Source: JAFDWI01 sp964544305 (lineage in GTDB: Bacteria; Actinomycetota; Acidimicrobiia; Acidimicrobiales; Iamiaceae). Taken from it: a stretch of DNA of 16,654 nucleotides. Positions within the stretch are counted from its first letter, which is position 1. Every line of letters starts with the position of its first letter. This document shows, in pieces, positions 6,181-13,458 of the stretch. Position numbers and translations under genes: made by a program. The DNA lies in contig CAZJAZ010000055.1 of NCBI GenBank assembly GCA_964544305.1, forward strand, positions 1 to 16,654, in the 5' to 3' direction. The notes below the pieces were generated by a model that was given only the letters and a program-made list of their open reading frames with translations, was not told the DNA's origin and searched no databases.

Positions 6181-8297
6181 TCACCTTTCCTTTCCGCATG
6201 GCGATGTCGCATTGGCGTCGCAACTCTGGCGTCGCTAGTGCTGTGACCCTCGTACTTCTTGGCGCCGTGTGGCTTCCAATGCTTGTTGATGGATCATTGC
6301 TACTCGGCGTGCTTCTAGCTGTTGGCGTCGTTCTTGGTGCAATCGTTGGGGCGGCCCCAACACTTGAGCAACAGAGCCACGTCTTGACGGGAAATGGCGC
6401 ACGGAGGGGCCAACGATTCGTCATTGGCGCGGTCATGGCCCTACTCCCCGGCGCCGTGGCGTTCGTGATTGCCGGGCTTGGCATCATGTTCGTGGCAACT
6501 GGGCCAACGTTGTTTGATGCGGCGTTGATCACGCTCATTGTCCCGCTCATCGTGGGTCCATATGGAACACATGTTGTGACGGCCCAAGCGCAACGCGCCA
6601 CGACGTCACCTGGTCGCTTGTCGTCGTGGCTCCGACTCGTTGGGGCACTCGCCGTTATTGGTGTTGGCCTCTTGGTGCCGCCACTGGGTCTGGCACTTGC
6701 CGCCGTATGGATCTTGGGTGGTTCATGGTCGACCAACATGCGCTTCCGTGGCATTGCCGTGGCGGTTGCGTTCCTCGCCATCGTGACAGCGACCGTATTG
6801 CTTGGGCTGAGCCAAACTTGGAGCGACCTCGCGGTGGCAGCGACCTTCCTGCTTCCCGGTCTGCTCATTGCCATCAGCGTTGTGGGAATGAGCGTCGTGG
6901 CATTTGCTGCCGACCGACTTGGTCAGCACGCACCGCGACTTCGACTCGCCGTTGCGCCTCTGATGAATCGTCGCCGTGCGCTCGCGTCAATGAGCGGACT
7001 CGTCGTGCTCGTGATGACCATCGCGGTGAGCAATGCGGTTGTGGGCGCAAGCTTTGGCAAACGCGAAGCGCAACGCGAAGTCACCTTGCCTACCGTCACG
7101 CGTCCGGCTGGCAATGCCGCAAATCAAGTCATCGTCACGGTTCCACCGGTCAATGCCCAACGCTTACGTCACGTCGTGGCCTCAACGCTTACATCGAGTG
7201 GTGCAACCGGAGTCGTGATCGAACAAGTCGGCTTAGGAGCATCAAACACCAACGAATTCGTTGCTGCACTTGCTCGCACCAAACCGCGCGACCGCCTCAG
7301 CATCGAACTCGAACCGCGCCTGCCACAGCGAAACGGTCAGTCATCGGTTCGCACACGCTCGTCATGGCTTGGCGTGGTTGCACCCGGCGATCTTGAGCTT
7401 CTTCATTGGGGATCGGCGAATAGCGCGTTGAACAACAACGAAGTCGTGCTGGTATCGGGGCGCAAAGCAGATCAGGACGCCGCCACGGGCATCGTGACCG
7501 CCCACGGTGTCGTGCGTCTGCCCGCTCAAGTTGTCGACGGTCCACGTGGCGGTATCGCTTTGCCCGGTGCCTTGGTGTCATCTTCGACAGCCAAAACCTT
7601 GAGCCCAGTCGTCACGGGTGCTCGAGTCGTCATCACGCCGAGTTCAAACACCGTGTCGATAGGCGAGCTCCTCAGTGCCGGTCGACGCGTGCAACAGGCT
7701 GCAAGCAACCTACCTACGACTGCTCCGACGGGCCTGAGCGAGGCAGAACGCAATCACTTCAATCTTGCGGCTGTCACCGCCCTGCACGCAGAAGACGGCG
7801 TTGTCGCGGGTTCAAAGCAAGTGGTCTTGTGGGAAAGCGGTTCGCTGAACGAGGTCGCCTACTTCTCACACACCGCAACGCAAGCCCGTCGAGCAATTCC
7901 CGGGCTTGCCACACTCTCTGTGCTCCTCACCCTTGTGACCGTTCTCCTTGGTCTTGGTGCAACGCGCGGAGACGATGCCATCCTCGTCGAGCAGGGGGCT
8001 CCCGCCCGACTACGAACACGTTTTGCTGCGTGTCAAGCATCGCTGGTGTCGATGACGGCGGGGGTGTGCGCAGCCGTCCTTGGCATTGGGATACCGCTGG
8101 GAGCGTTCGCACTCTTCAATGCCCGGACCTCACTGCCACCCATCCCATTGGTCATTCCTGGAGTGGTTTGGATCGTCATCGTGATCGTTCCGGCCGTGAC
8201 CGTTCTGCTTGCGGCACTATTTTCCTCGCGTCGCACGTTTCCCCGCCTTACTTCTTCTCCACCTTCTGCGAAATTTGACGCGTTACGGCCTCTGTGA
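6177..8297 (+). CDS. FtsX-like ABC permease
   Basis: A 706-residue membrane protein, the likely partner of the ATPase before it (ATGA overlap). From the N terminus there is a basic lead and about eight hydrophobic segments up to roughly residue 270. A membrane segment near 290-305 (SMSGLVVLVMTIAV) leads into a large polar domain of about 270 residues that should lie outside the membrane. Three more helices follow (about 575-600, 620-645 and 660-685), the C-terminal trio typical of FtsX-like permeases. The extra N-terminal helices make it longer than simple four-helix MacB permeases; some actinobacterial FtsX-like proteins share this layout. Its last nine codons (AKFDALRPL) and stop lie inside palindrome copy 2, so that tail was probably acquired with the repeat. 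No catalytic site is expected. Confidence 0.88.
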   Translation: MITFPFRMAMSHWRRNSGVASAVTLVLLGAVWLPMLVDGSLLLGVLLAVGVVLGAIVGAAPTLEQQSHVLTGNGARRGQRFVIGAVMALLPGAVAFVIAGLGIMFVATGPTLFDAALITLIVPLIVGPYGTHVVTAQAQRATTSPGRLSSWLRLVGALAVIGVGLLVPPLGLALAAVWILGGSWSTNMRFRGIAVAVAFLAIVTATVLLGLSQTWSDLAVAATFLLPGLLIAISVVGMSVVAFAADRLGQHAPRLRLAVAPLMNRRRALASMSGLVVLVMTIAVSNAVVGASFGKREAQREVTLPTVTRPAGNAANQVIVTVPPVNAQRLRHVVASTLTSSGATGVVIEQVGLGASNTNEFVAALARTKPRDRLSIELEPRLPQRNGQSSVRTRSSWLGVVAPGDLELLHWGSANSALNNNEVVLVSGRKADQDAATGIVTAHGVVRLPAQVVDGPRGGIALPGALVSSSTAKTLSPVVTGARVVITPSSNTVSIGELLSAGRRVQQAASNLPTTAPTGLSEAERNHFNLAAVTALHAEDGVVAGSKQVVLWESGSLNEVAYFSHTATQARRAIPGLATLSVLLTLVTVLLGLGATRGDDAILVEQGAPARLRTRFAACQASLVSMTAGVCAAVLGIGIPLGAFALFNARTSLPPIPLVIPGVVWIVIVIVPAVTVLLAALFSSRRTFPRLTSSPPSAKFDALRPL

Positions 8298-8319
8298 GGC
8301 CGTAACGCGTCAAATTTCG
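8269..8319. repeat. 51-bp perfect palindrome, copy 2 of 3
   Basis: Arms 8269-8292 and 8296-8319 are perfect 24-bp reverse complements around the loop TGT. The arm begins CGAAATTTGACGCGTT and ends ACGGCCTC. The left arm is translated as the C terminus of the permease, and its TGA stop (8295-8297) spans the loop and the first bases of the right arm. It is followed by 49 bases before the lipoprotein hydrolase. No T-rich tail follows. Confidence 0.95.
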
Positions 8320-8368
8320 AATATGAAACGATCATGAATTCTTCACAATCACTATTCAAGCTAAGCCC

Positions 8369-9232
8369 ATGATTCGAATCGCATCTCTTGGACTGTTCAC
8401 CGTTGTGGCGTTGTGCCTCATTGCGGGTTGTGGCACATCAACAGCGACGTCAAAGGAGTCACAGCCTGCAGGATCGACCGTCAAAAAAGATGTCGCCTAC
8501 GGTCATGACCCGGCGCAGAAAATGGATGTGTACATCCCGGCGAACGTAAGGCACGCGCCGGTCATCTTGATGGTGCACGGTGGCGGTTGGCGGCGTGGTG
8601 ACAAGGCCGGTCGAGGCGTTGTCACGAACAAGGTTGCGTATTACCTACCCAAAGGGTATGTCGTCATTTCGATGAACTATCGAATGGTTCCCCAAGTGAC
8701 GCCACCCGAGGAAGCGACCGATGTTGCATCGGCGCTTAGCTTCGTCCAACACCACGCATCAACATGGGGCGCGGATGGCTCCAAGGTGGTGCTCATGGGT
8801 CACAGTGCGGGAGCAAATCTTGTGAGTCTGATCGCGGCGAAGCCTGATCTGCTTGACGATGCCGGTGCGAAGCCACCGGTTGGGGTGATCCCTCTTGATT
8901 CGGCCGCCTTCAATGTGGTCACGATTATGGAGAACCCTCACTTCAAGTTGTACGACACGGCGTTTGGATCTGACGAAGCACTCTGGAAAGCAGGTTCACC
9001 GATCTTGCAACTTGCAGGCAAGACGGTGCCGATGTTGCTGGTGTGTGGTAGTCAACGCCGGAACTCGTGTGATCAAGCCAAAGCGTTCGCCGACAAAGCA
9101 AATGGATTTGGCAGCCATGTTGAGACATTTCCCATTGCGCTAAGTCATAGTGAGATCAACGCACAAGTTGGCGAACCCGGCAAGCTCACCAGCGCCATCG
9201 ACGCATTCTTGGCCTCCGTCTTCGAAATTTGA
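8369..9232 (+). CDS. Lipoprotein alpha/beta-hydrolase (carboxylesterase-like)
   Basis: A 287-residue predicted lipid-anchored esterase acting outside the cytoplasmic membrane. The N terminus is a type II signal peptide with lipobox LIAGC, so Cys21 would be lipidated. The hydrolase fold carries the oxyanion motif HGGGW (70-74) and the nucleophile elbow GHSAG with Ser146. Asp235 (SCDQ) and His260 (LSHSE) are the best candidates for the rest of the triad. This resembles the BD-FAE/carboxylesterase branch that cleaves short acyl esters. Two cysteines near the Asp (VCGSQRRNSC) could form a disulphide outside the cell. No strong ribosome binding site precedes the ATG, and the 71-base gap from the permease gene includes palindrome copy 2. 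The stop TGA at 9230-9232 lies inside palindrome copy 3, so the C-terminal residues FEI are repeat-encoded. The substrate is unknown. Confidence 0.9.
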   Translation: MIRIASLGLFTVVALCLIAGCGTSTATSKESQPAGSTVKKDVAYGHDPAQKMDVYIPANVRHAPVILMVHGGGWRRGDKAGRGVVTNKVAYYLPKGYVVISMNYRMVPQVTPPEEATDVASALSFVQHHASTWGADGSKVVLMGHSAGANLVSLIAAKPDLLDDAGAKPPVGVIPLDSAAFNVVTIMENPHFKLYDTAFGSDEALWKAGSPILQLAGKTVPMLLVCGSQRRNSCDQAKAFADKANGFGSHVETFPIALSHSEINAQVGEPGKLTSAIDAFLASVFEI

Positions 9233-9273
9233 CGCGTTATGGCCTCAGAGAGGCCATAACGCGTCAAATTTCG
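9223..9273. repeat. 51-bp perfect palindrome, copy 3 of 3
   Basis: Arms 9223-9246 and 9250-9273 are perfect 24-bp reverse complements around the loop AGA. The arm begins CGAAATTTGACGCGTT and ends ATGGCCTC. The left arm overlaps the last codons and stop of the hydrolase gene. It lies between convergent genes, so it could shape the 3' ends of both transcripts. Confidence 0.95.
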
Positions 9274-9314
9274 TGAGGGGTGAGGGGTGAGGGGTGAGGG
9301 GTGAGGGTCAGGGG
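9274..9314 (+). repeat. TGAGGGG tandem repeat with six G-tracts
   Basis: Four exact 7-base TGAGGGG units (9274-9301) are followed by TGAGGG and TCAGGGG. This leaves six G-tracts of 3-4 bases, all separated by 3-base loops (TGA or TCA). That matches the common G-quadruplex motif on the plus strand and in the 3' end of the hydrolase mRNA. It begins at the base after palindrome copy 3. Confidence 0.9.
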
Positions 9315-9332
9315 AGATGGAGATGGAGATGG
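9315..9332. repeat. AGATGG microsatellite, three units
   Basis: Three exact AGATGG units run on from the G-tract repeat and end just before the stop of the minus-strand binding-protein gene. It probably arose by replication slippage in a purine-rich strand. No function is evident. Confidence 0.85.
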
Positions 9333-9343
9333 AGAGAGGGCCG

Positions 9344-10423
9344 CTATTTTGCAGCCGGTGAGCCTGGCGGCGGCGGATAGTCCGGTGTGCGTAGCCCTGG
9401 TGGGACGCTCGTGAACTCGGTGATCGAACCCTTCTTCACAAAAAACGGTTGCAACGCAAGGGGCACCGTACCGGGTAGATACCGCTTGCCCCCGTCGACG
9501 TAGCGGTACATGCCCACGCCGTCCTTTCCTTGCTCGTCTTTGCCTTTCGCCTTTGCATCCCACCAAATCAGGGTTGAATCATCGACCGAAGTGAAATCTG
9601 ATTTCGCGTAATGGAAGAGTTTGACGTTGCCGTAGCTGACGTGAGGAGCAGCGGGCTGTCCACCAACCGCGGGCATGCGAAACATGCCACCCGCAAAAGT
9701 CTTTGGTGTCAGGTCAGGACCGGCCATGTGTATGCCTTGATAGAGCATGAGCAAGGTTGGATAGAAGGTGATTGCGGTCTTATTCGCCGCGGGCATCGTG
9801 CCGAAATACCACTTGTAAATGCGATAGGCATCCGAATCGTCGTGGGTAGTGCGCACCGGCAAGGTTGAGACGCCAAACGCATGTGCCCACTGCTTTGGGT
9901 CATAGTTGCGCGCGAGTGCGGTCGTGTCGGTGAGCACGGTTCCCGTCACAACCCACTCAGGAAAGTACTTCTGCTGTGTCGCTGCTTTGGTGAGATAGAT
10001 CGGCATGATCGGGTCACCGAGAAACGCCACGGTGGTGACACCGCCCGCTTTGAGCTTCGCAATGATCCCAGCGGCCGTTTCTGGCAGTTTCGCAAGATCA
10101 AGGATGTAGGTCGCAGAAACTTTTGGTTTCCAACCGAACTTCTCACCTTGCTTGGTGAACACGCTGCCAACGGCAGAAAACACCGGTGGGTCTTGTTCAT
10201 AGTGCACGACCCCAAAGACCCGTTTCTTCTTTTGCATTTTGGGGTCGCCGGCCCAGATCGCGGGCTTGTTGTTGAGTTGGCGGGCAAGGAGCGTGCCTAC
10301 GTTCTCTAAGTACTGTTCGGGTGTCGGCAGGTTTGACCACATGTATGGCGCGTTCTTGTCGAATGTTGAGTTCGGGACCGAAAGCCCACACCCCAAACAA
10401 AGCACGCCTCGGGCCGCGAGTTC
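9344..10423 (-). CDS. Branched-chain amino-acid-type ABC solute-binding protein, 5' part lost in the gap
   Basis: The 359 C-terminal residues of a periplasmic-binding-protein-like subunit (Leu/Ile/Val-binding, Peripla_BP_6 type) of the importer encoded upstream. Visible features are the alternating alpha/beta segments (RVFGVVHYEQD; TTVAFLGDPIMPIYLTKAA; FPEWVVTGTVL), a YRIYKWYFG helix and a proline-rich C terminus. These fit the two-lobed fold after its first strands. The signal peptide and first strands must lie in the run of N. A start codon with a good ribosome binding site at 10543 on the far side probably belongs to this gene. The two pieces are in the same frame across 100 N, but a 100-N run is usually a placeholder, so that match means little. 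The ligand may not be an amino acid: HAAT-type binding proteins also take amides, urea and aromatic compounds. Confidence 0.85.
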   Translation of the reverse strand, partial: ELAARGVLCLGCGLSVPNSTFDKNAPYMWSNLPTPEQYLENVGTLLARQLNNKPAIWAGDPKMQKKKRVFGVVHYEQDPPVFSAVGSVFTKQGEKFGWKPKVSATYILDLAKLPETAAGIIAKLKAGGVTTVAFLGDPIMPIYLTKAATQQKYFPEWVVTGTVLTDTTALARNYDPKQWAHAFGVSTLPVRTTHDDSDAYRIYKWYFGTMPAANKTAITFYPTLLMLYQGIHMAGPDLTPKTFAGGMFRMPAVGGQPAAPHVSYGNVKLFHYAKSDFTSVDDSTLIWWDAKAKGKDEQGKDGVGMYRYVDGGKRYLPGTVPLALQPFFVKKGSITEFTSVPPGLRTPDYPPPPGSPAAK

Positions 10424-10523
10424 NNNNNNNNNNNNNNNNNNNNNNNNNNNNNNNNNNNNNNNNNNNNNNNNNNNNNNNNNNNNNNNNNNNNNNNNNNNNN
10501 NNNNNNNNNNNNNNNNNNNNNNN
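10424..10523. other. Scaffold gap (100 N)
   Basis: Exactly 100 undetermined bases. The round number suggests a fixed-length scaffold placeholder, so the true distance is unknown and other sequence could be missing here. Confidence 0.99.
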
Positions 10524-10543
10524 GGCCGTTGGGTTTCGTTCAT
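10524..10543 (-). CDS. Start of a coding region cut by the gap (MNETQR...)
   Basis: ATG at 10543-10541 overlaps the stop of the MFS-LivF-LivG gene (ATGA). It is preceded by AAGGAG (10553-10548) at 4 bases. Only six codons are visible before the N run. It is most simply the 5' end of the binding-protein gene, but a separate small gene lost in the gap cannot be excluded. Confidence 0.6.
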
Positions 10544-13458
10544 GATGCTCCTTCGACGGTCGAGGTGCCGGCCGTTGTTGTTGCGGTCACATTGGATCGT
10601 GTTCGTGCTGTCGTGCCGGTTCCCAGGTAGGCGGCAACGACGTCGGGATGTTCAAGGACTTCACTTGGCGGTCCTTGTGTCACCAGACAGCCTTGATCCA
10701 TGGCAACAAGTCGATTCGAAACCGTTGAGATCAAACCAAGGTCGTGCTCGACCACCAGCAAGGTTGCGTTGAGATGATCACGCAATTTGGTGAGCAGCGG
10801 GGCGAGCGCTTCAGCTTCCCGCTGGGCAATACCTGACGATGGTTCATCGAGGAGCACGACACTCGGGCCATGTGCAACGACACACGCAAGGTCGACGACG
10901 CGCCGTGAGCCGGTTGAAAGCTCGCGCAGCAGCTTGTGACGAAAGTTGCCAAGCCCAAACATGTCGATGAGTTCATCAACTCGGTCGGCGATTGCCACTT
11001 CGATGAGTTGATGCGCGGGCAAGCGGAACGCACCGTTGATCGGATCGCCGCCTGCCACCCAACGCTCTAACGCGACCGACAACGTTTCAGCGACGCTCAG
11101 CGAGTCGAACAACCGTGAGTCTTGAAAAGATCGACCGAGTCCGACTCGGGCCCGACGAGCGGGGCTCCATCGGGTGATGTCACGGCCGCCAAAGTGAATA
11201 GTTCCTGCGTCCACCGCGGTGAAACCTGAGATCGCATCAAACAGGGTGGTCTTGCCCGCTCCGTTGGGCCCGATCACTCCGACGATTTCACCGGCCGAAA
11301 AGTTCAACGACACGTCGTCAACGGCGGCGATGCCACCAAAGGCCACCCGAAGGTGTGACACCGCAAGCGACGTTTCGCTTTGTGTCGCTCGGGGGGATGC
11401 CTCGGATCCCCCCAGGTTCGCGCCCGCCGATGCAAGATAGACGGAACGCACAAGATCGGGGCGTTCGAGGAGTTCAGCGGTCGGCCCGGAATAGCGAATC
11501 TCGCCTTTCTCCATGAAATACGCCCGGTCGGCGATGCTCAAGGCCACGTTCACGGACTGCTCAACAAGCACGATAGTGGTGCCACGGTCACGCACCATGC
11601 GGACCACATCAAGGAGTTGATCGACGATGAGTGGCGCGAGACCAAGTGAAAGCTCGTCAATAAGGAGCAGTTTGGGACGGGCGATGAGCGCCATGGCAAG
11701 CGCCAACATTTGTTGTTGCCCACCCGAAAGGTTTGCGGCAGGTTCATCCGCGCGTGCCACGAGGATGTCGAAAAGTTCCTCTACCTCACGGATTCGGGTC
11801 GCAACTTCTCCACGATCCGCGCGGGCCATCCACGATGCCGCCCGCAGATTTTCCGCCACACTCAACGTGGGGAAGGTCCCCTTGCCACCGGGCATTTGTG
11901 CAATACCAAGGCGTGCGATTTCTTCTGGTGGTACGTGCGTGATGTCACGGCCGTCGAATACCACCGCACCGTTTGTTGCTTCAACGGTTCCCGAAATCGC
12001 ACCAAGCAACGTTGATTTGCCCGCGCCGTTTGTGCCGAGCAGTGCGATGATCTCGCCCTGTGCGATCTCGATGTCAACATCAAAAAGCACGCGTACGTCG
12101 CCGTAGCGCACATCGAGTTTGCGGACCATCACCAAACTCATGTCGCCACGTGCCCGTGCTGCCAACAACTCGGCGCGTGTTGCCGCACCGGTCCACACAT
12201 CGGCAATGTCGGCGTCCACAACTTTGGACGCCGATGCGATCACGATGCCACCGATGACAAAGACCGGGGTCATTACCGCCATACCCCATCGCAAGCCCCA
12301 CGTGTCGCCAACCCAGCCCACAATTGGCAACACAACGAGGCCGGGCAAGATGAAGAGTGCGCCGATTGAGAATCCGATCGCACGGGCTCGGGCTGGGATC
12401 GCGAGCGACAACGCGCTCAGCACACCCGGCCCTACCACCGCGAGACACGCCACGATCCCCGCATGTGCGGCGACGGCAACTGCAGTGTTGGGAGCAATGG
12501 CAAACACGAGCGCAAGGACCGACGCGGCAGTCGACGCCCATCCGAGCAACACGAAAACCCGAGACATTGATTTCTCGGCCTGATCGGTGGCGAGCTTCGC
12601 CCCGACCGCAAGGCCAACCACCTGGACGAGGAGCACCGGGACGCTCAGCCAACCCCGTTGCATAGTGTCAAGCCCGAACGTGCGGTCGTATTGAAAAGCA
12701 GCGATCGACGAAAAGCCAATGATCGACGCGGCCAAGAACGGCAACGCGGCAAAGATGCGCCGCAGGGTTCCGATCTTCCACACCATGCGATACGCCTCGG
12801 CATATGACGGTGGAACCTCGCGGACCGCCATGGCTTCAGCCTCAGCGTCAATGCCGGCCGCGGCCCGCTCAAAGTGTCCGCGGACCGGTTCACGAAGACG
12901 CACCCCAAGTATCACGAGGAGCACAACCGGTATGGCAAAGACAACAAAGGGCACCCGCCACGAGAACGCACTCGCAAGGCCTGCTCCGACAAGCACCCCA
13001 AAGAGTTGCCCAAGTACGTTGCCAAGTTGATGGGTGGCATACACCTTTGGCCGCGCATCAATTGGGTAGTAGTCGGCGAGGAGCGAGTTGTGCGTGGGGA
13101 ACACCACGGCCTGACCAATTGACGTGCCACAGCGCACAATGACAAGCAGAACTACAAAAGTGGCAAGGCCCGTCGACATGGAAAACAACGCCCACACCGC
13201 CGCGCCGATGAGCGCTAAACGAATGCGATTTGATCGGTCGGCGAGGAGCGCGATCGGCACGGTGAGAAGCAACCCGAGGGCGCCGCCAATCGCGGTGACC
13301 AGCAGAATACCGGTGTCGGTGAGATGAAGTGCGTCACGAATGTCGGGAAGCAGAATCGCATACGCGCTTTGATCCGCGGAATCCATAAACGCGAGGCCCG
13401 ACAAGATGACGAGCGGCCATGCGGTGACGTCGCCGAGTCGTGCGCGTAACTTGCTCAC
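10540..13458 (-). CDS. Fused MFS transporter - LivF-like ATPase - LivG-like ATPase
   Basis: A 972-residue three-part protein. Residues 1-415 form an MFS transporter with about 12 membrane helices and a motif-A-like loop (LLADRSNRIR) after helix 2. Residues 440-670 are a LivF-like ATPase: Walker A GTNGAGKST (475-483), signature LSGGQ (577-581), Walker B LLIDE (Asp601-Glu602), then SLGLAP as in LivF. Residues 700-945 are a LivG-like ATPase: Walker A GPNGAGKTT (730-738), Walker B LLDEP (Asp871-Glu872), but signature LSTGS (847-851) instead of the usual LSxGQ. After 12 helices the ATPases would lie in the cytoplasm, as required. The GTG start overlaps the LivHM stop (GTGA). Met440 could be a relic or internal start for the ATPase part. 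The reading frame is unbroken, so the fusion looks real. It probably energises the LivHM permease; what the MFS part moves is unknown. Confidence 0.9.
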   Translation of the reverse strand: MSKLRARLGDVTAWPLVILSGLAFMDSADQSAYAILLPDIRDALHLTDTGILLVTAIGGALGLLLTVPIALLADRSNRIRLALIGAAVWALFSMSTGLATFVVLLVIVRCGTSIGQAVVFPTHNSLLADYYPIDARPKVYATHQLGNVLGQLFGVLVGAGLASAFSWRVPFVVFAIPVVLLVILGVRLREPVRGHFERAAAGIDAEAEAMAVREVPPSYAEAYRMVWKIGTLRRIFAALPFLAASIIGFSSIAAFQYDRTFGLDTMQRGWLSVPVLLVQVVGLAVGAKLATDQAEKSMSRVFVLLGWASTAASVLALVFAIAPNTAVAVAAHAGIVACLAVVGPGVLSALSLAIPARARAIGFSIGALFILPGLVVLPIVGWVGDTWGLRWGMAVMTPVFVIGGIVIASASKVVDADIADVWTGAATRAELLAARARGDMSLVMVRKLDVRYGDVRVLFDVDIEIAQGEIIALLGTNGAGKSTLLGAISGTVEATNGAVVFDGRDITHVPPEEIARLGIAQMPGGKGTFPTLSVAENLRAASWMARADRGEVATRIREVEELFDILVARADEPAANLSGGQQQMLALAMALIARPKLLLIDELSLGLAPLIVDQLLDVVRMVRDRGTTIVLVEQSVNVALSIADRAYFMEKGEIRYSGPTAELLERPDLVRSVYLASAGANLGGSEASPRATQSETSLAVSHLRVAFGGIAAVDDVSLNFSAGEIVGVIGPNGAGKTTLFDAISGFTAVDAGTIHFGGRDITRWSPARRARVGLGRSFQDSRLFDSLSVAETLSVALERWVAGGDPINGAFRLPAHQLIEVAIADRVDELIDMFGLGNFRHKLLRELSTGSRRVVDLACVVAHGPSVVLLDEPSSGIAQREAEALAPLLTKLRDHLNATLLVVEHDLGLISTVSNRLVAMDQGCLVTQGPPSEVLEHPDVVAAYLGTGTTARTRSNVTATTTAGTSTVEGAS

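Noticed and set aside
6005..6874. Minus-strand open frame (289 codons) opposite the ABC ATPase and permease
   Set aside because: Low-complexity Thr/Arg/Pro-rich translation overlapping two well-supported plus-strand genes, with no ribosome binding site.
9274..9332. Tandem repeats as a possible CRISPR array
   Set aside because: Units are 6-7 bases with no unique spacers, and no cas genes are nearby.
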